Of a stretch of DNA of 64,000 bases, positions 11,231 through 22,714 are shown one piece after another. A program made the translations under genes and the position numbers. The stretch's first letter is position 1, and each line of letters starts with the position of its first letter. Source of the stretch: Nemertoderma westbladi (Eukaryota; Xenacoelomorpha; Nemertodermatida; Nemertodermatidae); assembly GCA_032718475.1 (NCBI GenBank), contig JAUCBJ010008759.1, forward strand, positions 35,089 to 99,088, in the 5' to 3' direction. Below the pieces are notes generated by a model that was given only the letters and a program-made list of their open reading frames with translations, was not told where the DNA came from and did no database searches.

Positions 11231-14200
11231 ATGGAAGAAGCAGTTTATCCAGACCCACTTCTAATTTTTGCTGGAGCAGTACTCACTAGAGTACTTATAG
11301 CTATAGATGAACATCAAGCGGATTGGATGAGAAATAAGAGATCGACCAGGGACAGTTATGCAGGATACCCGATGGAAGAACTAAGGTCTATTGTAGAGAC
11401 ACAATGGAACTTCCCCGGACCCGGACTCCCGTTTAACTTATCGGAAGCTGCCTGGGAGGACTTATACCAAATGGGGGTAGTGAGGGACACCCAAGATCCC
11501 ACTGTATGGAAGAGGTCAGCAGCAGGATATGTCCAGGGATTCTTCAACTCCTTGGAAAGAATAGAAATTCAATTATTTCAACAACCTCAGGGACCTCAAG
11601 AGCAGGGAGAGCTGCTTTACCAAGTGAGAGAACGTATCTTGAGGATCAGATTAATCCTTTCAGCCTTTGAAGAGGCCTCGAAGAGAAGTCAAGACACGTT
11701 GTTGCAAGTGGCTGTAAAGAATGTGGAAGGCAAGGCGGTATCCGAAAAACCTCATAAGAAGGATGCCATTGACATCTATCTGTCGGATTATTAACGATTT
11801 ATAGGTGACAAAGAGCTAAGGAGACGCCTGGCTGGACTTCATCCCAATAGTGAAGGAGCCAAATTCGTGCTGGACTCTTTAGATGCGGAGATATTAGCTG
11901 CGGAGCAGGTTAAATTTGATGAAAGCATTCTCATCACAATGAACCAAGAAGAACAAATAAAGAAAAGGCAAATAGAAGACCGAAAGTTAGCAGCGGTAGC
12001 GGCAGCGGCAGAGACTGAAAGAAAAGAGGCAGCAGCAGCGGCAGAGGCTGAAAGAAAAGCAGCAGCGGCAGAGGCTTAAAGAAAAGCGGCAGCAGCAGCG
12101 GCAGTGGCAGAAGCAGAACGGAGGGCATCTGAAGCGACAGCCCAACTAGAGTTGGAGAACCTTCAGGCGAAACAAGCTACTCAGATACAACTACTGAGTC
12201 GATTTACTCCCAGAAGACAGGGATTTACCTCCTCGGATGAAGGTGATACAACTGATCCCGAGGGTAAAAGTAATAATTCTCGTTCAAATGGATGTAGAAG
12301 AGCGCCCCATCGGCATAAGTTACCTGATTTACCCCCTGCGGTGAGAAGGGAGCTAGCTAATGTAGATTTAAGTAATCGAGAGCCAACAGCCCAAATTATA
12401 AGAGTAGAAAGACTCCCTACTATAGTAGATGAGCCAGAAATAATTAGGCCTGTTAACGAAGCCACTCCTTTGATAGAGACCCCTTTACTTCCAGAACCTA
12501 ACTCGAAATTACCTTTACACAGTACCAAACTACCTGTACCCAGTAGACAACTGCCAGAATCTTAGACAGTCATGGACGCTGAGCAAGAGATAATAAACGC
12601 AATGTCTCCCATCGTCCCAATGTGCCATCCAGCTACGACGTTGGCGAATACTCTCGCTTCCGCGGTAGAGTGGATGGACGAGGGACGACGGGGGATGGAG
12701 CAGTTGCTCGGACAACTTGAAGACAACAAAATCCAGTCTTCCAAACAAGTCCGAGAATTGGAAGGGACTGTTCAGCTGTTAAAGGGACCAGTAAGAGAGA
12801 GTAGGTTAGAGCTGCAAAAAGTACAGAAAAATATCGCTCTCGAGCGCAATAAATTAGTAAATATACAAATGGGTATACCACTACCCTCTGTAACAATGTG
12901 CCAGCCCATTAAATCTGAAGTATTTCATGCGCAAGGTGTGGAGCCTACATGCATCTATACTGCTAGCGAAGAAGAAACTCCGATAGTAAACCCTATTAAG
13001 GGTATCAATAAGCCTGTTGATAATGATATCTCATACCGATCTGATAATAATCTGAGAAATTTATATACCGATAATTCGATATTAAATAATACGATGGCTC
13101 AAGAAAGTTTTACATGACAGATGGCTAGAACGGAAGCTCGTCAAGCGGTAAAAGTGGGAGAAGTCGTCAAGTTCAATGGAGATGAGATGAAATGGTTACA
13201 TTTTAATGAATATTACAAAGATAACATACAGAACTCCGTACTATCCAACGGAGAGAAACTACGATTCCTCATCGAGTGCTTGGAAGGACCTCCCAAGTTA
13301 ATGGCGTTAAAGTTTATTGGACATCCAGACGGATTGAGACAAGTTTGGGATACTCTAAACATCAGGTATGGTAATAGGACTAACATAGCTAGATATTTGT
13401 ATGCGAAATTAGTAGCGCCCCGAAAGTTTCTTAGCAGCGGGATTATAGAGTTTTCCGATGAGATTCAGGAGATCTGTAGACAGCTAGACTGGTTGGGTAA
13501 GTCTCAGGAATACCAGAGTTCTATGGTTGTAGGAGCCGTAGCATCAACTTTGCCCAAGGGTGGAGTAGGTACTCGCTGGGACAAAAAGGTTCTCTATCTG
13601 ATAGACCAACAACATAGAGACCCTACCATGGCTGATCTCATGTCGTTCTTAAATGGAGAGGTAAGATTACAGCTCCTAAAACAGTCTAGAGAAAAGACAC
13701 CGGAAAGTAAGGTAAGTGAAAAACCCATTACTAGGAGAAATGTAACACCAGTGTGTTATACAGATGAATACGAAAGCCAAACATCATATGACGAGAACAG
13801 TGGCAAGGACACCGATGGATCTTATTATGTAAACAAAGTTAGGAAAGATGTAAGTAAATCTAAGTCTCGAACCAGTGACAAGAGAGAACAGGTAACAACT
13901 CCCCCTACGTCTCCTAAGAGAATTCATGGAAGGAAGCCCAAAGAAAGAGCTAGCATCCACAATACGATGCAGGTTAAGGTAAGTAACATCAAACCTAAGT
14001 GTGTATTGTGCGACGGGCCGCATCGCTTGAGTGGGTGTGAAGAATTCTTAAAGAAAACATTGAAGGATAGAAGTGATGTCATGTGGGATAAACGGTTGTG
14101 CTATAACTGCCTCAGACGAGGACATCAATGAAGAACCTGTTCCTCAGATGCGAGGTGTGCTAAGTGCGGTGCGAAACGTCACATTTTGCTGCACACCGAA

Positions 14201-14374
14201 TTTGATAGGACCCGGACGAGTCAGGTAAGTGAGCCCGAACTACATGTCCAATTCAGTGATGTGAACGACACTGACCACAGTTCGGAGATGGAAGGATTCT
14301 ACACTGATGAATTTTCAGATGAAAATGAATCCTGTTATATGATCAACAACCGTATATCGAGTACTTACGTATGA
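11231..14374 (+). pseudogene. gag: BEL/Pao gag polyprotein, broken
   Basis: A single frame runs from the ATG at 11231 to 14374, broken only by in-frame stops at 11792, 12077, 12563, 13115 and 14129. Its N-terminal part is helical; an alanine/glutamate/arginine-rich coiled-coil stretch follows (11980-12150) with another charged helix near 12700-12870. The capsid-like DUF1759 region begins near 13150 (VKFNGDEMKWLHFNEYYKD). At 14000-14190 are zinc-knuckle remains: CVLCDGPHRLSGC, then CYNCLRRGHQ directly before a stop, then CAKCGAKRHILLH. The protein would package element RNA into cytoplasmic particles. Five stops in one frame with few indels fit an old, neutrally decaying copy. Confidence 0.85.
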
Positions 14375-14816
14375 GACCGAAACTGAGGGAGAAGAACCCC
14401 GACTGTCTATTCCAGATTGACAGCTCTCTGGTAAAGCGCCAACATCATCTGTCGGTATCCGAGAGTTTCCCGTAGTGCAATTGAGGGTCCATGGGATAGG
14501 CAAGAGCTTAATAGTGAACGCCCTCCTTGACTCCGGAAGTACAGGCACTTTTATAGACAAAGACATAGCCGAAGATATCTTTGCTGGTCAACCAAAGTTC
14601 TGAACCAAACTGAACCTTTCCGGAATTATGCAGGTTTGGAAATCCATGGTATCCACTGATTACAACGTGGTTTCGTTGTTCACTCCCCAGGATGAACTAG
14701 GAGAAAATAGTGTAAGGTCAGTTAAGATGGTGGCGATAAAGAACTTTGCTACTAGCCAAGTGGAGCCTTACAACTGGGATGAAGATCATTTCACCCAGCA
14801 ATACAACATACCTAGA
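14375..14816 (+). pseudogene. BEL/Pao aspartic protease region
   Basis: After a +1 shift near 14372 the frame reads EFPVVQLRVHGIGKSLIVNA and then LLDSGSTGTFIDKDIA. DSG is the catalytic triad of a retroviral-type aspartic protease and lies at about 14526. Stops at about 14418 and 14601 break the frame. It continues to about 14816, where a LINE poly-A tract interrupts it. Confidence 0.75.
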
Positions 14817-17369
14817 TTTTTTTATTTTTTTACGAGTCACAATCTTTGCAGTGTATATTCATTATCAAATTACTTGTTTAACAAATTAAGTATTATAGTC
14901 AAACAGGTATTAAGTTAATCCAATGCAGCTGCCTAAAGTTAGTTATTCTAATAATGCCTGAAATGGCGGTTAGACTATGTAGTACAGTAGAGTTTAATCT
15001 ACCACCCGTCTATACGTGCCTCCGCCACCGCTGCGCTGATGCCGGTCTCCCTCAAGCTACGCGAGTTCAACTTTGCCCTTGAACTCCGTGCGCCCCTCAA
15101 GCACATTATTGATGCCCGTAAGAGGGCAAAACTAAGTCGGGCTCTGATAAATGCCAGAGTGGTAGAATAGGGGCTTTCACGCTTTGTCGAGAGAAGCAAC
15201 GCGATTCTGTTTAGCAGCGCGTGCGATGCTCTGCTTGCTCCGCCAGTTGTAGCCATAACGAATGGTGAAAAGCCAGCATGCGCGATCTCGTTAATTCTTT
15301 GTTCGTATTTTCTTCGCTTTTCTCGCTGTGTTTGTTATACGAAGCATCGATAGAGCGTGGGTTTGACGAGCATACAGGGTTAAAGACTTTTACGTCCACA
15401 AACACACGTTCGAAACGACCACCCCAGAGCCCACTTGCAGCCACATCTAGTCTGGCGTCGGTGTCCGTGGTGGTGCTGTCTAGTCTGAATGCTTCACCTT
15501 CCACGGGTTGGAGGTGTGGCTCAATCTCCACATCATGCGCCACCTCTACCAGTAGCTCGCCGAGGAAATCACGTACCTCATTATGTCTTATTATTGGATA
15601 GGCACCCGTTGGACAGTGCAGTGAGTGCGTAACTGTGAAACTAGCACCACAGACACAGGTAGTTGGGAGCTTTGGTGGCTGCCACCCATACCGCAAGCAC
15701 AGCGCGTCCCGGAAGGCGGTTTTATGTAGGGAAAAGCTGTACTTAGGTAAGGGCAGTGCTGTGAGCCACGCAGAGGCCCCACGTTCCTTTGCTAGCCTGC
15801 AGTGGTAACGCAAATTGTCAGATAACTGTTGATCGACAGCTGCAACTTTCTGTTTGACCCGTACTTCCTGTTCCTTGTGAATCTCCTTTAAGATAGTCTG
15901 CTGACTGGAGCAGGGATTAGAATCGGAATTTTGAAGCGGTTCGCAGAGCCGTATCGAATTACTGTAGCTGTCTACGTGGTCGTCGGGTTTATTGTTAGCT
16001 AAACCCCCCTCTCTAACCGGAAGAGAAAGTAGGTCTCTTTCTATTGTGCCTGGGGCAGACCTGCCAGTGAGCATTGGTATTAATTCGTTATTAATACATT
16101 TTTCCACCTTATCGAGGTGTTTAACGAATCCCGGGGTTGTCCATGCAAGATAGTTCAGTTTTGGTTGCATCCCTCGGATTAAGCACTCGTAGGCGGTGTG
16201 GGGAGCCGTAATAGCTACTCCCTTGAGGTTATTCAACTGTTTACATATCTGATTGATGCGCTGATCTAAGTATTCTGTGCAAAAAGTTTCACTTCCTATC
16301 ACTGACCCCAAGACTCTGTGCCCCTCCACCAATTTCACAGGGGTGGCTGCGAATAATTCTGACGCGTGCAAACGATGGGAGTCCTTCACAATTAAATATG
16401 CCTTGGTGGGGTAGTACCCATATCCCGGCCCAATCGCCACTGCTGCATCCCAATATGAACGCAATGTCTCCAGTGTACCGGCCACATTTCCGTCATCGGC
16501 GTACCATTTATGGATTCCATTGCCCTTGTTATCTTTACCGACACCTACATCAATGTCCTGCATCCCAGTCTCAGCATTACCAACTCCATGGTTCCCCAGC
16601 ATTGTTCCCGAAACGCTTGTAGTAGTCCCCTGAACATCTACTTCCTCACTGGCAAGAATGTCCCCTGCACTGCCAATGTTTCCACCCAACGCCAAAGTGT
16701 CGCCTGAACCCAACGGCTGCGGCTGTAGCATTCGAGACATCTTCTTTACCGTATTAGTCCCCTGAACATCCACTCCCTCACTGGCATCAGCAAGAGTGTC
16801 CCCTACCCTGCCAATGTTTCCATCCAACGCCAATGTGTCGCCTGAAACCAACGGCTGCGACTGCAGTATTCGAGACATCTTCTTTACCATCGGCAGAGTA
16901 CCTGAAGCAAACATCGCCAATGCCAACGGGTCCCCCTGTGTAGTCCCTTCCTGAGACATTATCTCGTCATTGTCTACAAAAAGAGATGAGGGCTCTCGGT
17001 ATGAGTTAGCAAGGATAGTAAATAATGGCGGACATATTACTTTCGTATTCAACAGTGCCAACTTACGATTTACCACATTAAAGGCGTTTCTCGCATCTAT
17101 AAGCAGAATGGCCTCACATTCTGGTTCTTGGAAATGGGTTCATAACTCATGAATAGCGTGTTCTATGAAACCATATTGTCCGACACATAACTGGGTGTTG
17201 CCAGCTATTTTCTGAAGGTCCGGTTTAACAAACCTCATTATAACTTTTCCAATTATCCGACGTAACACCTCACCTACCCCAATCGGTTTAACGCCTGGTT
17301 GTTTGTCTAAAGGTGCCAAGCGACAGTGTATAAAGTACCCTCTGGATAAAGTACCGATTATCCAGAGGT
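14817..17369 (-). mobile_element. Antisense non-LTR retrotransposon inserted in BEL pol
   Basis: On the minus strand the insert runs from about 17369 (5'-truncated inside the RT) to a poly-A tail, seen on the plus strand as ttttttttattttttt at 14817-14832. BEL coding sequence stops at the left edge and resumes at about 17360-17400. Its 5' end carries an 11-bp perfect hairpin (cctctggataa/ttatccagagg, 17339-17368). I could not find a clean target duplication, and some BEL sequence may have been lost on insertion. Confidence 0.8.
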
Positions 17370-17373
17370 ACAA
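14999..17373 (-). pseudogene. LINE reverse transcriptase with nuclease-like C terminus, broken
   Basis: Read from 17373: RT block LDKQPGVKPIGVGEVLRRII (17310-17250), a stop after AIHEL (about 17140), LLIDARNAF with the first catalytic Asp, QEGTTQGDPLALAMF (RT motif B), then a 46-codon unit present twice (16625-16900), and WYADDGN (motif C, about 16500). Further on are a Cys/His cluster (CVCGASFTVTHSLHCP, about 15645) and RLDVAASGLWGGRFERVFVD followed by VKVFNP, which resembles the restriction-like endonuclease of site-specific LINEs such as R2. Near 15250 a frameshift separates the last 85 codons (14999-15256). Clade not assigned. Stops and frameshift show it is dead. Confidence 0.8.
16625..16900 (-). 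repeat. 138-bp tandem duplication inside LINE RT
   Basis: Two consecutive 138-bp units (46 codons each) share VKKMSR(I/M)LQ, SGDTLAL and GVDVQGT. They lie between RT motifs B and C. Period measured between cttctttacc at 16741 and 16879. Confidence 0.85.
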
Positions 17374-18830
17374 TTATTACTCAGCCAAAATGCGGACGAG
17401 GCGCTTGAGACAATAGAAAAACGGCCTGCTCGACCGCGACCACTCCAGACTTACGCGGGAAGAACAAGAGTAGGTTGGTACTTCACTGGTCCTTCCTACA
17501 GGACTCTACAAGAAAGACTTCCGAGCGAACAAGTCCATCAGGTAAATGAGTGGGAGGAAGATATAAGTGAAGAAAAAATCCTTGCTGAGGAAACCCCATA
17601 CTCCTCAGAAAACAACAATATTCACAATTTATATGACGAGGAAAATACCATTGAACTCCTCACTGAGAATCAAACTTGGTTAAACCAAGTTAACCTGTAT
17701 ATGTGAGTGTATAACCTTATCAGTCAAAAGAACGAACAATTGACTTAAGACGATGAATTAAATGAAGCGGTAGAGTGGTATAATAATAAAGTACGCGATG
17801 AACACGCCGTACGATTCTTTACTCAAGAAGCGGTAGAGCCTAATTCCTATGACAAAGCATTATCGGTCGAGGAAGAGAGAGCCAAGCAGATTCAGGAAAC
17901 GACTACACGTTATCTGAAAGATGAAGGTCGTTACGAGATTGGTCTGCGGAGATTGGTCTATGGAGAGAACCCAGCTTCGTGAATAACCGACCTTTAGTGG
18001 AAAGAAGAATCGCGCAACTTCATCGGTGTTTGACGGCTAATGATCGAGCCAAGGAAATGTATAAAACTCAATTGAAGAAGTTTATAGACAAGGGATACAC
18101 GGAGCAAGTTCCGGAAGAAATACCCATAACGGAGAGAACGTATTATTTGACACATCATTACATACCCAAGCCCAGTAAACCAAACGAAGTCCGGGTAGTG
18201 TTTGACGGCTCCGCCCTTTATATGGGACAATCCCTAAATTCCGAACTGTTGCCGGGACCCAACTTACTTCAATCTTTGTTGGGAATATTACTACGACTGC
18301 GGCAATTTTCTATCGCTTTCATTTCCGTCATTGAAGGCATGTTTCTACAAGTAAAAGCGTTAGCTAGGGATTGAGACAGCCTACGATTTCTGTGGTGGCC
18401 TGAAGGAGACCTCAACCGAAAACCGGTAGAGTACTGGATGACGATCCAGGCTTTCGGGATCATCTCGAGCCCCTCGAACGCTTGTTCGGTAGTGCGTACC
18501 ACTGCCAATGACAACAGAGACGCCTTCTCTAAAGCGGTTATCGGCAACATCAAACGGGATATTAACATGGACGACAATTTAAAGTCCCTCCCATCAGTGG
18601 AAGAAGCAATCGATGTTGCCATGGGAACGGTAGAGTGCTTACAACGAGGTGGATTTTGCCTAACCAAATTCACTAGTAACTCCCGTGAGTTCCTGGAATC
18701 GATCCCAGTAGAAGACTGAGGTGTTAAAGTCCTGGACCTCATTAAGGACGATCTTCCAGAAACCAAAACTCTTGGATTAAAATGGGACACGGAGAGAGAT
18801 ATCCTATTCTTTCAGTTGAAACAACGAGAT
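17370..18830 (+). pseudogene. pol: BEL/Pao reverse transcriptase region, broken
   Basis: The frame resumes with NADEALETIEKR and then TRVGWYFTGPSYRTLQ, typical of the linker before BEL RT. Stops occur near 17704 and 17746 and a frameshift near 17965. The RT proper includes YIPKPSKPNEVRVVFDGSA (about 18160) and LNSELLPGPNLLQSLLGILL. The motif usually written with a catalytic Asp (ADIE) reads ISVIEGMFLQV, so that Asp is replaced by Val. The YVDD box reads NMDD (about 18570), keeping both Asp residues. Further stops are at 18372 and 18717. RT would make element cDNA in the particle; this one cannot. Confidence 0.85.
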
Positions 18831-19975
18831 AATCCAGTTAGAACTAAATGGATTTGTCTAAGTATCCTGAGCACTTATTTTGATCCGTTGGGATTTATTA
18901 GCCCAGTCATACTAGTTGCTCGTAGCTTAGTACAACAAATGTGGCTCGAAAACCACTCATGGGATGATCCACTCAAGGGAGAACTACTAAAGAAGTGGAT
19001 GAAATGGGAAAATTCTTTACCATCTATCAAGAACTTTAAGATTTCCCGCTCATATTTCGGTCACGTTCTCCCCACGTATTCCTATCAACTCCATGTTTTT
19101 GGAGACACCAGCGATATTGGAATAGGTATAGTAGCCTAGCTGAGGGTTGAAACTCCTGATGGAATTAAGGTTTCATTAGTCGCCTCTAAGGCCCTCATAA
19201 ACAACAAACTACAAGTTCCCAGAGCGGAGTTAAAGGCGGCTCTGCCATCGGCCGGAATGTAACGGAACAGATCGACTATCTACTAGAGAAAACTGTATAT
19301 TGGACTGATGCTTTACTCGTTCTGGAGTATATAACTAATGAAGTCTGTCAGTTCAGCATCTTTGTTACCAACAGAGTAGCATTATACTCAGTCGCTCTAA
19401 TATAGATCAATGGAGACATTGCCCTGGGACGATTAATCCAGCTGACATCGCTTCCAGAGGTGCAACTCCTCAAGAATTGATAGATACTCCAGACTGGTTA
19501 GGTGGACCCGACTTCCTGGGTAAAGAAGAGGAGGAATGGCTCCCTCATCTCACCACAGCGGAGATCAGACAAGCCAAGGGAGCAGAGAAAGTCAAACCAA
19601 AAACCCGGATGAGTAAATCAAAGCTGTTTAAGCCAGCGATAGATTTGTCTGTACTACAAACCGCCAGTGACGCCACTGTGGATCTAAACTCACCCGAGGA
19701 TAATACCCGAGCTATAAATAAATCCGTTATAGAAATCAAGGAAAGAGACTGGAAATCTGGAACACCAGACATCTCGCAAGGACTCTCTCCTCTTCTACAA
19801 AGAGCGATAGATCATTATAGCTCCTGGAATCGGCTTTGCAAGGCCATTGTGTATCTGAAAAGATGTTTCCATCATCACTATTCCAGGACGAAGATAGCTA
19901 ATGATACTGCTCCAGTAGTATCTGAAAAGGTCCATGCTACTAAAAGACCTTCCCACTTATAGAGTGTCTGATAGG
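18831..19975 (+). pseudogene. pol: BEL/Pao RNase H and connection, broken
   Basis: Begins with WICLSILSTYFDPLGFISPV, a signature of BEL pol after the RT, continues through QLHVFGDTSDIGIGIVA (RNase H start, about 19085-19135) and stops at 19137. Several stops and frame changes follow up to 19480. A late open piece (19477-19962) starts IDTPDWLGGPDFLGKEEEEW, the usual sequence between RNase H and integrase in this superfamily. Confidence 0.75.
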
Positions 19976-21454
19976 TTTCTGACAGAGAAGATCAGTTACT
20001 AAGAACATAATGATACCAATAAGCAGATACTGAGACTCCTGCAATGTTACGAGGATTCTGATAAGTATTTCCTGTTGTTGAGAAATCCACAGATGCGCTT
20101 AAGGGATCGTTTCTCTAGCACAATGATAGATGGGTTAATACGTGTTGGAGGGAGATTAACTAATGCTCCATTGTCCTTTGACACTAAGTTTCCCATACTC
20201 ATTAGAAATCTCGAAATACAAATCAAGATGATTGTAGATGTTCACAGTAAGCTTTACCATGCTGGTAGGGAACGAGTTCTTAGCGAAATTCGAACTCGCT
20301 ATTACTTCTATAAGCCCCGTAGAGCTCTAAACCAAGTTCTTAGGAACTGTATACCCTGTAGGAAAGCATTTAGTAGGCCTTTAACACAGCGAGAGGCAGA
20401 ATTACCTAGGGAACGAGTAAGCTGTTATGAACCACCCTTTACTATTACTGGTGTAGATTTATTTGGCCCTATTGAAGTATATCGTGCTAGGACTATAGTC
20501 AAGCGATGGTGCGTCATCTTTGTCTGTATGACTTGTAGAGCGATCCATCTAGATATGGTGAACGATCTATCTACCAACAGCTTCATACTGAGTTTACGCC
20601 GACAAATCGCTCGTTTTGGGACTAGCAACACTATGAGATCTGACAAAGGAACAAATTTCATTGGCGCCAATAACGAGATCAAAGCTTACGTAAAGGATTG
20701 GAACCAAAGACAGGTGGAAGATCAGCTACGAGTAACAGCATCTAGCTGGACCTTCAACGCCGCCGACGCCCCTTGGTGGGGAGGAAGTTGGGAGAGACTC
20801 ATACGAAGCGTGAAGACCGCATGTCACTTTAATGTGCCGTGCCGCGCGTATCTCACCGACGAACTTTTGCGGACGTTAATGGAAGAAATCGCCGCCTATC
20901 TCAATGAGAGACCACTTATGCCAGTCTCATCTAGTCCCAACGCCCTAGAAGCGCTAACACCCGTGCATTTCCTACTAAAGAAACCTGTAGCCATGCTCCC
21001 GCAATCGGAAATAACAGACGGAGATGAATACTGCCGACAAACTTTGCAACTTATGCAGTTATTATCCTATCATTTCGCTGACCATTTCGAAAAGCATTAT
21101 CTTCCTATGCTACAACTTCGAACAAAGCAGTTTGCACAGCAAGAAAACGTCAGCGCCGGAGACATGGTCCTTATCGTGGAATCAGATCTTCCCCGTAAGA
21201 GGTGGCAGACAGGTCATATCATCGAGACTCACATATCCGATGATGGTTTAGTGCGATCGGTAGAACTCGTCGTCATGCGACGTAACTTTAAGAAACCTGG
21301 AATTGTGTTCGAAATGCAACAACTTAATCGCCCGGTTGGTCATTTATGTTTACCGGAAAGAGACCGAGAGTTGTCCGGTAACTATGGAAGGCAAGAGAAT
21401 CTTCCCACGACCACCTCCCTAATCCAACAAACATCTAGGGACTCCGCAATGTAA
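19976..21454 (+). pseudogene. pol: BEL/Pao integrase, mostly open
   Basis: The best preserved part of the element: one frame is open from about 20045 to the TAA at 21452. It has an HHCC zinc finger (H-x4-H at VHSKLYH, C-x2-C at CIPC, 20235-20360), the catalytic triad residues D (GVDLFGPI, about 20452), D (RSDKGTNFIGA, about 20640) and E (WWGGSWERLIR, about 20785), and a DUF5641-like C-terminal domain (AGDMVLIVESDLPRKRWQTG, about 21160). It would insert the cDNA into host DNA. There is no ATG upstream in frame, as expected for a piece of a polyprotein. Confidence 0.85.
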
Positions 21455-22465
21455 CAGCGTTGGAGTGGGTATGTGACTACATTATTTTATTTTTATTTTT
21501 ATATTTATGTATGTATTATTATGTAATTTTTATTATTATAATTGTTTTCTTTAATTTTATTTAGTAGAATAATATTTTAATGATTATTCAGTAGATTAGT
21601 GCAATATATTCGTGTTTTATTACTTAATCACTTAGTATAATATATTTCGTTAACGGCGAGAAATAATTCATTTTCTCTTTCCTTACTGTCCGTATCATAC
21701 TATAAATACGTGACTAAGGTATTGATGAAATGTCAGTACTTATTAAAGTACAATATACCGCCCCTACTATACTTAAGTATTATTGGTAAGTAGAGTATTA
21801 GGAATGCAAAGTTCAGATCCTCGTGTCTCGGCTAAACCAAGCTCTGGATAGACCTTGGAAACGACTTGCCTCTTCTCACTGACATTGTTTCTTGCAATAT
21901 TGCTCTCATACCGTATCTTAAATAATACATATAGTAGAATGATGTCCATTTAACAGTAGCGTTGAAACGCAAAATAAATCTGTTAAACCCTTTGACCATC
22001 TGAAATTCTAGTCGATCAAGATATCGCGGCACCCACCGATATACTTGAAAGACAAAATTCTAGAATCAGTGGTTAACGTCCAATCGACCAATATTGACCA
22101 ATCATTGCTATATCGAGATATTGATCATACCTCCTCCTACCAAACCTCCCCATCATTTACTATTGATCTGTATGCTTATATTGGTATCCATACCTCCTGT
22201 TTGTGTACCATCTTGATGGTATTTATAATATCAACCTCCACCCCTTTTGTCGTTGATTGTATAATCAACTATCAATAATTTCCTCAAGTCCATGGCTATT
22301 GATAGAAGGACTGAAAGGACACAATAATAGTGTTGAATCCTCTTACTGAGATCGTATTTTTGCCTATTTCTGAATATATATGACATAGGCCTTCCCTTGC
22401 CCTATATCATCAATGGAAGACATATTAGGTGAATACAATAAATTCATCAGATTCGAATGCTTTAG
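21455..22465. other. Region after integrase; 3' LTR expected, not identified
   Basis: AT-rich first 150 bases, then unique-looking sequence. A BEL 3' LTR should start close to the integrase stop, but I cannot match this to 9191-10917 by eye. No supported gene. Confidence 0.35.
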
Positions 22466-22714
22466 GCGCTTTCTGACTCCGTTCCGCAACGTTCAAGGAC
22501 AGGACAGTTCAAGGACCGCGCTTTGACTAAGCTCAGCTTAAGAGACTCAGCTGCTGAGAAGTTGGACAGCGCTGGATTCGCCATTTTTAAGGACGTTTGT
22601 ATACAGAACCTACATTCATCTGTCATACAAAGACCCCGAATCCCCACAGGTTATTCTATTGTGGAAGTTCAAACAGTGGGTTCACTTGAAGAAACAGCTG
22701 CACCTATCTCAGCT

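Larger units (their letters stand above)
10918..21454 (+). mobile_element. Decayed BEL/Pao LTR retrotransposon body
   Basis: Gene order is gag (DUF1759-like core and zinc knuckles), aspartic protease, reverse transcriptase, RNase H and integrase with a DUF5641-like tail, which is the BEL/Pao order. The reading frame is interrupted by at least eight stops and several frameshifts, and by an antisense LINE at about 14817-17369. LTRs were not recognised. The element is inactive. Confidence 0.85.
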
